Assembly (NCBI GenBank): GCA_017456985.1
Contig: JAFTIH010000043.1
Location: 1 to 43,570, forward strand
DNA length: 43,570 nt
Direction of reading: 5' to 3'
Source: Clostridia bacterium
Lineage (GTDB): Bacteria > Bacillota > Clostridia > Oscillospirales > CAG-272
Of this stretch, positions 1 to 8,217 are shown in pieces. The notes under the pieces were generated by a model, which ran no database searches, had not been told where the DNA came from, and saw nothing but the letters and a program-made list of their open reading frames with translations. Each line of letters starts with the position of its first letter. The stretch's first letter is position 1. Made by a program: the position numbers and the translations under genes.

Positions 1-58
1 CAGTTCAAACCCAAACAAAAAAAGGCGAAAATATCTTTTTTATCGCCCCTTCACAAAA

Positions 59-89
59 CAAAAGCACCCTTTATGGGTGCTTTTGTTTT
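59..89. terminator. Bidirectional intrinsic terminator
   Basis: An 11-bp perfect stem (59-69 with 75-85), TTTAT loop, A-rich left flank and T-rich right flank (CAAAAGCACCC / GGGTGCTTTTG). It can stop transcription from either side. It presumably ends a gene upstream of the window. A weaker hairpin (GGCGA at 24-28 with TCGCC at 43-47) lies just before it. Confidence 0.8.
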
Positions 90-94
90 GGCAC

Positions 95-432
95 GGAGAG
101 ATTTTGGAACTCTGCGTCGCAGCGCGCTATGCGCGCGGCGGCGCAGATAATCAAGCGAAGCCGAGTCGGCAAGCTCGCTTGTCAGCGAGGCGAGCGCCGA
201 TTGCTCCGCGAGCGTTGCGCCTTTGGCGCAACGGGGGCGCATCGCGCCCAAAAGCCGCAGGCTTTTGCCGCTCGCAGGAGTATAGTTCAACGAGCCAACC
301 GCCGTCGGCGGTCCGCACTTCGTGCGTTATTGTGGCTACGCCACAACGCTCGTGAACCAATCTGCACTCGCCTCGCAGGAGAATAAATTCTCCGTCTCGG
401 CTTCGTTTGATTATATGTTCTAAAATCTCTCC
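95..432 (+). repeat. Multi-branched inverted-repeat element, possible structured RNA
   Basis: This stretch has no convincing gene. It folds as nested inverted repeats closed by a 16-bp outer stem (95-110 with 417-432) and a 17-bp inner stem (149-165 with 396-412). Enclosed arms are 111-147, 166-200, 204-280 (containing hairpins 213-233, 235-249 and 250-266), 285-357 (containing 298-312, 314-326 and 330-346), 362-378 and 378-393. Most terminal loops have only 2-4 bases. The non-Watson-Crick pairs seen in the main stems (106-421, 155-406, 117-141) are all G-U if the plus strand is transcribed. That favours a plus-strand RNA over a pure DNA palindrome. I do not recognise a named family. Confidence 0.7.
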
Positions 433-458
433 TTCTGCGCTGTCGTCGCAAGAGGATA

Positions 459-467
459 TGCTATATT
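459..467 (+). promoter_or_regulatory. Possible extended -10 promoter for the 493-741 gene
   Basis: TGC-TATATT matches an extended -10 element (TGn plus hexamer), about 26 bp before the ATG at 493. No good -35 hexamer sits at the expected distance, so this is weak. Confidence 0.35.
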
Positions 468-492
468 TTAAAAAAGAAAGGCTCTTACGCTA

Positions 493-741
493 ATGTACAC
501 GATTATTAAGAAAAAGCTAAAAGCACTTGAAGGTGAGGTTTTTTATACTGTAACGGGCAAGCCGTACACCTTCAAGTTCGTATCGGAAAACGCAATCACT
601 CCGAGCAGAACAAAGTACAGTATTTCGTTACGCAATTTTGAAGAAGCCTTCAACATTCATCCAACGGAGCTACGCCAAATCAAGCATCTTCGCGGTCCTT
701 CTTACGTTTTTGGAATCATAACCGATAAGCGCTTCCTCTAA
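493..741 (+). CDS. Small orphan hypothetical protein (82 aa)
   Basis: A short basic protein without signal peptide or membrane segment, preceded by AGAAAGG about 10 bases before the ATG. The body contains a Gly-Lys-Pro-Tyr turn (TGKPYTF), an ITPSRTKYSIS segment and a C-terminal RGPSYVFGI segment. This combination resembles the C-terminal module of some hypothetical proteins in gut bacteria, but that is from memory and I assign no function. The gene is visibly richer in A+T than its neighbours. It stands alone between the hairpin element at 95-432 and an unrelated phosphoesterase, so horizontal acquisition, or a remnant of a longer protein, is possible. Confidence 0.6.
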   Translation: MYTIIKKKLKALEGEVFYTVTGKPYTFKFVSENAITPSRTKYSISLRNFEEAFNIHPTELRQIKHLRGPSYVFGIITDKRFL

Positions 742-802
742 CCCCCGCATTTTGGCGTTTACTACCGCTTCAAATAGATTTTAAAGTCCTTGGGAGATCA
801 TT

Positions 803-1666
803 ATGAAAAATTCCACCACCATCTTAAAATCCACCGTTTCTATCGGTCTTGACGCGCCCGTGCGCTTTTTACACCTGACCGACTCGCACATCTGTCTTGA
901 CGACGAGGGAATGGAGAGCGGCAGACAGTCTTGGGTGCATCAGCATTTTGAAAACTGCGAGATTGAGTATTTTCTTGCGCTTTGCGAGCACGCGAAGCAA
1001 AAGGGGCTTCCCATCGTTCATACGGGCGACCTGTACGATTTTCAGTCGGAGCGGGCGTTTGCGTTTACCGACGAGCATTTTGCGCCGCTTGACTACTTTT
1101 TTGCGGCGGGAAATCACGACTTTTTCCACACCTGGCCGCCAAAGGGATACAGCGAGTCGGGCTACAAGACGCGCACGCTTCCCTTGGTAGCACCGCACAT
1201 AGGGAACGATCTTATCTTCGCTTCTCGCGTGATGGGCGGTGTCAACTTCGTTTCGCTGGACAACTCCTTTTATAAGATTACCGAAAAACAGCTCTCCAAG
1301 CTTCGTACCGAGGTCGAAAAGGGCTATCCCGTGGTGCTTTGTATGCACATTCCTCTGTTTTCCGAGGAGCACGCAGAGAGGCTATATGAGGAGGCAAGGC
1401 AGTACACCGTCGGTCAGCCGTCCTGTTTTCTGCTCGGCATTCCCGAGGAGCATCTTCGTCTTTATAAAGAAGAACACCGTCGGGAACAGACCTGCGACGA
1501 AACGACGCTTCGTGCCATCGAATATATCAAAAACGAGAAGCGCATCAAGCTGATCGTCGCAGGGCACACGCACGACAACTTTGAAGAGGTCTTTCCCTCG
1601 GGGCTCGTGCAGATCACCACGCACGGCACCTATTACGGCTTCGCTCGTGAGATCACACTGACGTAA
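803..1666 (+). CDS. Metallophosphoesterase, calcineurin-like
   Basis: A 287-aa cytoplasmic protein with the full calcineurin-like metallophosphoesterase motif set, in order: DSH (LTDSHICLDD, near residue 27), GD (HTGDLYD), GNHD (AAGNHDF), a histidine (CMHIPL) and GHTH (VAGHTHDNF) near the C-terminus. These residues bind the two-metal centre that hydrolyses phosphomono- or diesters. The substrate cannot be read from the sequence. GGGAG at 792-796 sits six bases before the ATG. The gene is monocistronic and converges on the 1718-2557 gene, sharing the bidirectional terminator at 1674-1703. The length fits a minimal single-domain enzyme with no secretion signal. Confidence 0.88.
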   Translation: MKNSTTILKSTVSIGLDAPVRFLHLTDSHICLDDEGMESGRQSWVHQHFENCEIEYFLALCEHAKQKGLPIVHTGDLYDFQSERAFAFTDEHFAPLDYFFAAGNHDFFHTWPPKGYSESGYKTRTLPLVAPHIGNDLIFASRVMGGVNFVSLDNSFYKITEKQLSKLRTEVEKGYPVVLCMHIPLFSEEHAERLYEEARQYTVGQPSCFLLGIPEEHLRLYKEEHRREQTCDETTLRAIEYIKNEKRIKLIVAGHTHDNFEEVFPSGLVQITTHGTYYGFAREITLT

Positions 1667-1673
1667 AAAGCAT

Positions 1674-1703
1674 AAAAAAACTCTCCTTTCGGAGAGTTTT
1701 TTT
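1674..1703. terminator. Bidirectional terminator between convergent genes
   Basis: ACTCTCC (1680-1686), TTTC loop, GGAGAGT (1691-1697), with an A run on the left and a T run on the right. It ends the phosphoesterase gene on the plus strand and the long minus-strand gene train that finishes at 1718. Confidence 0.92.
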
Positions 1704-1717
1704 ATTTTGAAGCATTC

Positions 1718-2557
1718 TTAAAAAATGCCAAGCTCGCAAGCGCGCTTATAGATAAGATTGCCAATGACGATTCGCGTTTCAAGCTTGAAGTGTACGCTAT
1801 CGATGAGCAAGCTTTGCGGTGTCTTGCCCTCTGCCATCATCGCAAGGTCCTCCTCGGTGGGAGCGATGCCCGCATCTGCCAAGCCGTACTTTGAGAGGTA
1901 TTCGCGCAAGGAAATAAAGTATCTGCCAAACGCCTCCTTCATCGCGCGCTCGTAGGCGGTGCGTCCCTCCGCCGTACCCGAGGAAAGTCCCAGCACGAGC
2001 ACATGCTCTGCCCTCGCGTGGTCGATCATCAGGCGGTGCTGACGGATGAGCTTTTGGGGATCCATATCCCAACCGCCGTTTTGCCCCATAAAGATGATCA
2101 TTAAGTAGGGGGCGTTGCGATTGCGGTCAAAATCGGTGGTGAGGGCGGTGGGGCGGTCAATGACGACCTCCTCGCCCGCTTGCGCGCGGGTAAAGGTCCA
2201 AACACCCGTTTTATCGTCGTGGCGCGCGCCCGTAAAGGCGAGCGTACCCTCGACGTCACCGATCTTCACGGGGTTGACGTGAGCGCCGCTTTGAAGCAAG
2301 GGAAAGGCGGCGTTTCCGAGATAGGTTTGAAGCGGATGGTCGAAGTCGGCAAGCTGTACGGGGGTGGGCTCGGCAGGGATAGTGACGTCCGAAAGGATGA
2401 TCGCGTCCGCGCCCTGTCGTGCGGTGATGGTGTGCGTGCTCTCGCCGCCCGTGCCGGCGTTATAGGCAGGAAGCCCCGAAAGCTCCGAAAGGCGTCCGAC
2501 CCATTCGCCCATTGCCGTCAGGCTGTCGCCCCAACAGGTGATATACTTTTCCATCAT
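1718..2557 (-). CDS. SGNH/GDSL-type esterase or lipase
   Basis: A 279-aa protein of the SGNH hydrolase superfamily. Block I is near the N-terminus (CWGDSLTAMG, nucleophile Ser in GDS). A glycine block (GTGGES) follows at about residue 37. The Asn-containing block III looks like MGQNGG, and the Asp-His pair is IDSVHFK near the C-terminus. A roughly 100-residue beta-rich stretch separates the first two blocks from block III, longer than in minimal GDSL enzymes. No signal peptide is seen. The stop of the upstream hydrolase abuts this start (TAAATG), with GGAG six bases before the first of two tandem ATGs, so translation is coupled. It is the last gene of the minus-strand train. Confidence 0.82.
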   Translation of the reverse strand: MMEKYITCWGDSLTAMGEWVGRLSELSGLPAYNAGTGGESTHTITARQGADAIILSDVTIPAEPTPVQLADFDHPLQTYLGNAAFPLLQSGAHVNPVKIGDVEGTLAFTGARHDDKTGVWTFTRAQAGEEVVIDRPTALTTDFDRNRNAPYLMIIFMGQNGGWDMDPQKLIRQHRLMIDHARAEHVLVLGLSSGTAEGRTAYERAMKEAFGRYFISLREYLSKYGLADAGIAPTEEDLAMMAEGKTPQSLLIDSVHFKLETRIVIGNLIYKRACELGIF

Positions 2558-3484
2558 TTATTTCTCCATAAAGTTAAGAATATCCGAAAGAACGCGCTCG
2601 GCGCAGATATCGTTTAAGATCTCGTGGCGGGCGGTGGGATACAGGATGATCTTCGCGTCCTTTTTCTTTGCGCAAAGGGTGTCGTACACCGCACGCACGC
2701 CCTTGCCGTAGCCGCCGACGGGGTCCTCCTCGCCCGAAACGAGCAGGATGGGGAGATCGGCGGGTACGCCGTCAAAGAAGTCCGCACCGTTTGCGTATTT
2801 CATTAAGCGTACGAGGTCGCCCATCGCGCTGACGGTAAAGCGATACGAGCAGAAGGGGTCCTTTGCGTAGCGCTCCCGCACCTCGGGGAGGGTGGTGAGC
2901 CAAGCCTTGGGCGCGACCTTCAAGTCCGCCTTAAAGCGGTTGTTATAGCTACCGAAGGCGAGCGTTTCCAAAAGCGAAGAGACGTGCTTTTCGCCGTAGA
3001 GCTTCGTGAGCAGAGAAACGAGCAAAAGCGCCGCGTCCGCCGCGGGATTTTTGGCGCCCGTACCCATCACGATGAGCTTGTCGGGAAGGGCCTCCTTGGC
3101 GGCAAGGCGCACGATGAAGGAGCCCATACTGTGACCCATCAGGTAATAAGGGACGTCGCCAAAGGCGTCACGGGCGTATTTCTTCCCTTCGAGGACGTCG
3201 CCCACGAGGTATTTCCAGCCGTCCTTGGGCGCGATATAGCCAAGCTCGTCCTCGCGTGCGGTATAGCCATGGCCGAGGTTATCGTAGCCGAAGACGGCGT
3301 AGCCCTGCTCGGCGACGGCGCGCATAAAGTCGCGGTAGCGCGAGATATGCTCGGTCATTCCGTGGACGACGTGCAAAACGCCGCGCAGCGCGCCCGACGA
3401 GGGACGCACGACGATACCCGATAGGGTATGGATACCGTCGGACGAAGGAATTTTAATGCTATAAGCCAAGGTGTTACTCATCAT
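2558..3484 (-). CDS. Alpha/beta hydrolase, lysophospholipase / monoacylglycerol lipase-like
   Basis: A 308-aa serine hydrolase of the PldB/monoacylglycerol lipase type. It has an oxyanion region HGMTEH, DNLGHG, the nucleophile elbow GHSMGS, a catalytic Asp in SGEEDPVG and a catalytic His in ARHEIL. The longer reading starting at 3505 adds MLCKRRR and lies inside glpK. The ATG at 3484 has AAAGGAG seven bases upstream and overlaps the glpK stop as ATGA, so I use it. Being coupled to glycerol kinase suggests that it releases glycerol from mono- or lysoglycerides for GlpK to phosphorylate; that substrate link is inference. Confidence 0.85.
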   Translation of the reverse strand: MMSNTLAYSIKIPSSDGIHTLSGIVVRPSSGALRGVLHVVHGMTEHISRYRDFMRAVAEQGYAVFGYDNLGHGYTAREDELGYIAPKDGWKYLVGDVLEGKKYARDAFGDVPYYLMGHSMGSFIVRLAAKEALPDKLIVMGTGAKNPAADAALLLVSLLTKLYGEKHVSSLLETLAFGSYNNRFKADLKVAPKAWLTTLPEVRERYAKDPFCSYRFTVSAMGDLVRLMKYANGADFFDGVPADLPILLVSGEEDPVGGYGKGVRAVYDTLCAKKKDAKIILYPTARHEILNDICAERVLSDILNFMEK

Positions 3485-4995
3485 TCTTCTCCTTTTGCAA
3501 AGCATTCACAAGCACGCACCGCACGGTGCCAGCCGTCAAGGCGGTGCGCCCGCTCGGCTTCCGTCATATTGGGAAGGAAGGTCTTACCTTCCCCAAGCAG
3601 GGAGCGAAGCGCCGCGCGCGAGGGATAAAAGCCCACGGCAAGTCCCGCGAGGAACGCCGCGCCGAGGGCGGTTGCCTCGGTGTTTTCGGCACGCGCTACG
3701 GGGAGTGCGGAAATATCGCTTTGTATTTGCATCAAAAGGTCGTTGCGCGAGGCACCGCCGTCAACGCGCAAGGAATTGATGTCCGCACCTTCGCCGAGCG
3801 AGCGCTTCATATCCGCGCGCATCGCGTGAAGCACGTCCTCGGTTTGGTAAGCGATCGCCTCCAAGGAGGCGCGGATGATATGATTCTTCCCCACGCCGCG
3901 CGTGAGTCCGAAAATAGAGCCGCGCGCGTGCATATTCCAATAAGGGGCGCCGAGTCCCGTGAAGGCGGGGACGACGTAAACGCCGCCGCTATCGGCGACC
4001 TTGCGCGCGTAATATTCGCTGTCGGAGGATTCGTAAAGAAGGCGCATTTCGTCGCGCAGCCAGCCGATCAGGGCACCGCCGACGAACACGCTTCCTTCTA
4101 ATGCGTACTCAACGGGGGCGTCCTTTTGGGTCGCGCAGACGGTGGTGAGAAGTCCCGCCTGACTTTCGACCGCGCGCTCTCCCGTGTGGGCAAGCAGGAA
4201 GCATCCCGTGCCGTAGGTGTTTTTGGCTTCACCCGAGGAGAAGCAACCCTGCCCGAAAAGTGCCGCCTGCTGGTCACCCGCGATGCCCGCGATGGGAATT
4301 TCGGTTCCCATATAGGCAAAGCTGCCATAGACCTCGCTACTGCTTTTGACCGAAGGAAGCATTGAGCGCGGCACGCCGAAGAGGGTCAAAAGCGCGTCGT
4401 CCCAATCTCCCGTATGGATGTTATAGAGCATCGTGCGCGAGGCGTTGGTGCGGTCGGTCACGAACACGCGCCCCTCTGTCATTTTATAGATGAGCCAGGT
4501 GTCCACCGTACCGAAGGCGAGCTTGCCCGCCCCAGCGAGCGCACGCGCTCCCTCAGTGTTTTCTAGGATCCAAGCAACCTTCGTGGCGCTGAAATAGGGG
4601 TCAAGGCGCAATCCCGTCCTTTGGCGCACCTCGTCGCCGTACCCTTCGGCATCAAGGCGCTCGCAAAGCGGCGCGGTGCGGCGGCACTGCCAAACGATAG
4701 CGGGGGCGATGGGCTCGCCCGTTTCACGGTTCCAAACCACCGTCGTTTCGCGCTGGTTGGTGATACCGATGGCGGCGATCTCTGCGGGAGAAACGCCGCT
4801 TTTGGCAACGCACTCGGTGAGTGCCGCCATTTGTGCGGCGTAGATCTCCATCGGGTCCTGCTCCACCCATCCCGGGTGGGGATAATACAAGGGAAACTCG
4901 TTTTGCGCGGAGCAAACGGCAGTGCCGCCCTGATCAAAGAGGATCGCGCGGGCGCTGGTCGTTCCCTCGTCGAGCGCAAGAATGTACTTTTTCAT
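3481..4995 (-). CDS. glpK: Glycerol kinase
   Basis: A 504-aa FGGY carbohydrate kinase that phosphorylates glycerol to sn-glycerol 3-phosphate with ATP. Visible motifs are the N-terminal phosphate loop [39 protein letters not shown] (glycerol contact region), [14 protein letters not shown] and the C-terminal adenosine motif [13 protein letters not shown]. The length matches the family. AAAGGAG lies about ten bases before the ATG. It follows tgt by 35 bp on the same strand and overlaps the next hydrolase by four bases. No glpF or glpD is nearby, so glycerol uptake and oxidation must be encoded elsewhere. Confidence 0.96.
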   Translation of the reverse strand: MKKYILALDEGTTSARAILFDQGGTAVCSAQNEFPLYYPHPGWVEQDPMEIYAAQMAALTECVAKSGVSPAEIAAIGITNQRETTVVWNRETGEPIAPAIVWQCRRTAPLCERLDAEGYGDEVRQRTGLRLDPYFSATKVAWILENTEGARALAGAGKLAFGTVDTWLIYKMTEGRVFVTDRTNASRTMLYNIHTGDWDDALLTLFGVPRSMLPSVKSSSEVYGSFAYMGTEIPIAGIAGDQQAALFGQGCFSSGEAKNTYGTGCFLLAHTGERAVESQAGLLTTVCATQKDAPVEYALEGSVFVGGALIGWLRDEMRLLYESSDSEYYARKVADSGGVYVVPAFTGLGAPYWNMHARGSIFGLTRGVGKNHIIRASLEAIAYQTEDVLHAMRADMKRSLGEGADINSLRVDGGASRNDLLMQIQSDISALPVARAENTEATALGAAFLAGLAVGFYPSRAALRSLLGEGKTFLPNMTEAERAHRLDGWHRAVRACECFAKGEE

Positions 4996-5030
4996 TCGGC
5001 ACGGCTCCTTTCGGGATCGTTTTGAAAAAT

Positions 5031-6167
5031 TTAGTCCTCGCTTCGCATCGCAAGCAGGTCAACGTGCGCGTGATAGAAGGCACCAAAGCATCCCGCATCC
5101 AGCGCGTCGCGGATCTTTTGCATCAGCTCGTTGTAGAAATACAGGTTATGAAGCACGCAAAGGCGCATACCGAGCGCCTCACGCGCCTTGAAAAGATGGC
5201 GGATATACGAGCGGCTGTAATTACGGCAGGCGGGGCATCCGCAACGGGTGTCGATGGGCTTGGGGTCGTCGAAGTAGCGCTCGTTGTTGATGTTCATTTT
5301 GCCGTGCCAGGTAAAGAGGTTGCCGTGGCGGGCGTTGCGCGAGGGCATCACGCAGTCGAAGAAGTCCACACCGCGATAGACCGCCTCGAGGATGTTTTGC
5401 GGCGTACCCACGCCCATCAGGTAACGAGGCTTGTCCTTGGGCATATGCGGCTCGACGGTGTCGATGATGTGGTACATTACGTCCGCCTCCTCGCCCACGG
5501 CAAGACCGCCGATGGCGTAGCCGTCGAGGGGAATTTCGGCAATTCTTTGCATATTTTCAACGCGAAGGTCCTCAAAGGTGGCGCCCTGGTTGATACCGAA
5601 GAGCATCTGCTTTTTATTGATGGTTTCGGGCAGAGAATTTAAGCGCTCAAGCTCTGCCTTGGAGCGCAGCAGCCAACGGATGGTGCGCTCGTGCGACGCC
5701 TTGGCGTACTTGTAGGTGGCGGGGTTCTCGACGCACTCGTCAAACGCCATCGCGATGGTAGAGGCGATGTGGGATTGGATCTGCATAGACTGCTCGGGAC
5801 CCATAAAGATGCGCTTACCGTCCATATGGGACTGGAAGTAAACGCCCTCCTCCTTGATGCGGCGGAGCTTGGCGAGCGAGAAGACCTGAAATCCGCCGCT
5901 ATCGGTGAGGATGGGGCGATCCCAGTTGAAGAATTTATGCAGTCCTCCCATACGGTAAATGAGCTCGTCACCCGGGCGGATGTGCAGGTGGTAGGTGTTG
6001 GAAAGCTCAACCTGACAGCCGATCTCCTTTAAGTCCATCGTGGAGATGCCGCCCTTGACGGCGGCACTCGTACCGACGTTCATAAAGACGGGGGTCTCAA
6101 TGACACCGTGGACGGTGTGAAAGCGACCGCGGCGCGCCTTTCCTTCGGTTTTTAACAGTTCAAACAA
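5031..6167 (-). CDS. tgt: Queuine/preQ1 tRNA-guanine transglycosylase
   Basis: A 378-aa bacterial TGT that exchanges G34 for preQ1 in GUN-anticodon tRNAs. Key sites are the general acid/base Asp in [11 protein letters not shown], the nucleophilic Asp in [14 protein letters not shown], and the structural zinc site made of CGCPAC with a following C and His in the RLCVLHN segment. The start codon is TTG at 6167, with AGGA eight bases upstream and the mutL stop 15 bp before it. It sits between mutL and glpK in the minus-strand train. No queuosine-pathway genes (queA, queC-F) are in view. Confidence 0.96.
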   Translation of the reverse strand: MFELLKTEGKARRGRFHTVHGVIETPVFMNVGTSAAVKGGISTMDLKEIGCQVELSNTYHLHIRPGDELIYRMGGLHKFFNWDRPILTDSGGFQVFSLAKLRRIKEEGVYFQSHMDGKRIFMGPEQSMQIQSHIASTIAMAFDECVENPATYKYAKASHERTIRWLLRSKAELERLNSLPETINKKQMLFGINQGATFEDLRVENMQRIAEIPLDGYAIGGLAVGEEADVMYHIIDTVEPHMPKDKPRYLMGVGTPQNILEAVYRGVDFFDCVMPSRNARHGNLFTWHGKMNINNERYFDDPKPIDTRCGCPACRNYSRSYIRHLFKAREALGMRLCVLHNLYFYNELMQKIRDALDAGCFGAFYHAHVDLLAMRSED

Positions 6168-6182
6168 GGCTCTTTTCCTTTC

Positions 6183-8189
6183 TTATTTCAGACGGTCAAA
6201 CTGACGGTCAAGTTCTTTCTTGGTGAGATAGTAGGCGATGGGGCGCCCGTGGGGGCAGACGGTAACGTCGGGGAGCGCGAGCACGCGCTCGACGAGCCAC
6301 ACGGTGTGGGCGTCGTCGTAGATTCTGCCGCCCTTGATCGCCGCCTTGCACGCCATTTGATACAGCATCTTCTCGCGGCGCATTTTTTCTGCGATGGCGG
6401 GGTCCTCGCCCTTGGCACTCTCCGCGCAAAGCGAGAGGAAGAGATCGCGCGCGTCGGGGGGCGTCACGTCGGCGGGGATGGAAAGAAGATGCACCTTATC
6501 ACCCGAGAGCGAATAGGTAAAGCCGAGGCGCTCAAAGGAAGCCGTTTCCGTTTGGGCGACGGCAATCTCCTCGGGCGTTGCCGCGAAGGACACGGGCAAA
6601 AGGAGCGGTTCGCTCGCGATGGGCGCCGTTTCCTGCTTTTTCTTCAACTGCTCAAAGAGAATGCGCTCGTGGGCGGCGTGTTGGTCGATGACGAGCATCC
6701 TGTCCTCGGACAGCTCCACGAAGACGTAGGTGCGAAACGCCGTACCGAGAATGCGATAGGGCGGAAGCGTTTCGCTTGGGGCGTCCGTATTGGACACGGT
6801 TGCCGCGGGCGCGGTGGCTTCCGCTTGAGAAGGTGCGACGGGGATGAGCTTCTCCTCTGCTTTTGCGGTGGGAGCGCTCGGTCCCTTCATCGCGTCGGCG
6901 TACTTTTCACAAATGGCAAGCGACTCCTCGGGCGAAAGCGTGGGAGCCTTTGCCGTGGGCGTATCCTTTGCCGCGACGTGTAAAACGGGCGCGGCGGGAA
7001 CGGGGGCAGTGGCGGGCGTCACGCGCACGGGAGCGGGCGCCTTTTGGGGGGCAATAACAGGGGGCTCGTCGGGAGCGGTCGGCTTTGCGGGGCGCAGGAT
7101 GGGGGGCATTTCGATCTGCTTCGCGCTCTCCGTTTCAAAGCGGTGGGTCAGGTCCTGCTTGCCGCCCTTCGTGCGGTCAAAGGACATCGAGGGACGCGAC
7201 TCGCACCCCTCAAGCGCTTCTCTTACGGCGTAATAGACCGCCTCAAAGACCGCCTTTTCGTTTTCAAATTTGACCTCGAGCTTGGCGGGATGCACGTTGA
7301 CGTCCACGGCGAAGGTGGGAATATCGAGAAAGATGACGGCGACGGGAAAGCGCTCGGGCGCCATATACGAGGTAAAGGCGCGCTCGACTGCCGCACCGAC
7401 GGTCTTGCTTTTGACATATCTGCCGTTGATAAAGAAGCTTTGCTGGTTGCGGTTGGCTCTTGCGTTATCGGGGCGTCCGATATGGCCCGAAACGCCTACG
7501 CCGCCGACGCTTCCCTCAACGGGGAGCAATCGGGAGGCAAACTCGCGCCCGTAGAGGGCGTAAAGGGTGTTTAAGAGCTTTCCGTCACCCGCCGTCGAAA
7601 AGCGCACGGTGCCGTCCGTGATATAGCGGATGGCAACCTCGGGATGTGAGATGGCGATCTTCTCCACGACTGCCGTGACGGCGGCGGTTTCGGTGACGTC
7701 CTTTTTGAGGAATTTGCGGCGGGCGGGGACGTTGATAAACAAGTCCTCCACCGTGACGGTGGTGCCGTCCGCACAGCCCACCTCGCTGACCTCCTCGACC
7801 TCGCCTGCACGACAGACGAGCATCGCGCCCTCCTCACTCTCCCGCGTTTTGGAGATGATGGTGAGGGTGGAAACGGCGGCGGTGGCGGCGAGCGCCTCAC
7901 CGCGGAAGCCGAGCGTGCCGATGGCGTCAAGGTCGGACGCCGTTTTGATCTTGCTCGTGGCGTGGCGACGGATGGCGAGTGGAAGATCCTCCCGCGTCAT
8001 TCCTTCCCCGTCGTCCGCAACGCGGATGAGCGAAACGCCCCCGCGCGCGATCTCCACGGTCACGGCGTGCGCGCCCGCGTCAATGGCGTTTTCAAGCAGT
8101 TCCTTGACGACCGAGGCGGGACGTTCTACGACCTCGCCCGCGGCGATCAGGTTGGCAACCTCAAAACCGAGCTGGTTGATCTTTGCCAT
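6183..8189 (-). CDS. mutL: DNA mismatch repair protein MutL with endonuclease motif
   Basis: A 668-aa MutL. The N-terminal GHKL ATPase shows AAGEVVERPASVVKEL, DDGEGM, RHATSK and GFRGEAL. A Pro/Ala-rich linker spans about residues 360-470. The C-terminal dimerisation domain carries DQHAAHERILFE, which fits the DQHAx2Ex4E metal-binding endonuclease motif, and CPHGRP near the end. This marks a nicking MutL of the MutH-independent type used by most bacteria. It is immediately downstream of mutS (28 bp). Confidence 0.97.
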   Translation of the reverse strand: MAKINQLGFEVANLIAAGEVVERPASVVKELLENAIDAGAHAVTVEIARGGVSLIRVADDGEGMTREDLPLAIRRHATSKIKTASDLDAIGTLGFRGEALAATAAVSTLTIISKTRESEEGAMLVCRAGEVEEVSEVGCADGTTVTVEDLFINVPARRKFLKKDVTETAAVTAVVEKIAISHPEVAIRYITDGTVRFSTAGDGKLLNTLYALYGREFASRLLPVEGSVGGVGVSGHIGRPDNARANRNQQSFFINGRYVKSKTVGAAVERAFTSYMAPERFPVAVIFLDIPTFAVDVNVHPAKLEVKFENEKAVFEAVYYAVREALEGCESRPSMSFDRTKGGKQDLTHRFETESAKQIEMPPILRPAKPTAPDEPPVIAPQKAPAPVRVTPATAPVPAAPVLHVAAKDTPTAKAPTLSPEESLAICEKYADAMKGPSAPTAKAEEKLIPVAPSQAEATAPAATVSNTDAPSETLPPYRILGTAFRTYVFVELSEDRMLVIDQHAAHERILFEQLKKKQETAPIASEPLLLPVSFAATPEEIAVAQTETASFERLGFTYSLSGDKVHLLSIPADVTPPDARDLFLSLCAESAKGEDPAIAEKMRREKMLYQMACKAAIKGGRIYDDAHTVWLVERVLALPDVTVCPHGRPIAYYLTKKELDRQFDRLK

Positions 8190-8217
8190 ACGGTTTTCTC
8201 CTTTGCTGTAACGAAAA

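Noticed and set aside
95-432. Integron attC site or group II intron remnant
   Set aside because: No integrase or reverse transcriptase is nearby, and the many-armed fold does not show the single bulged stem of attC or a recognisable intron catalytic domain V.
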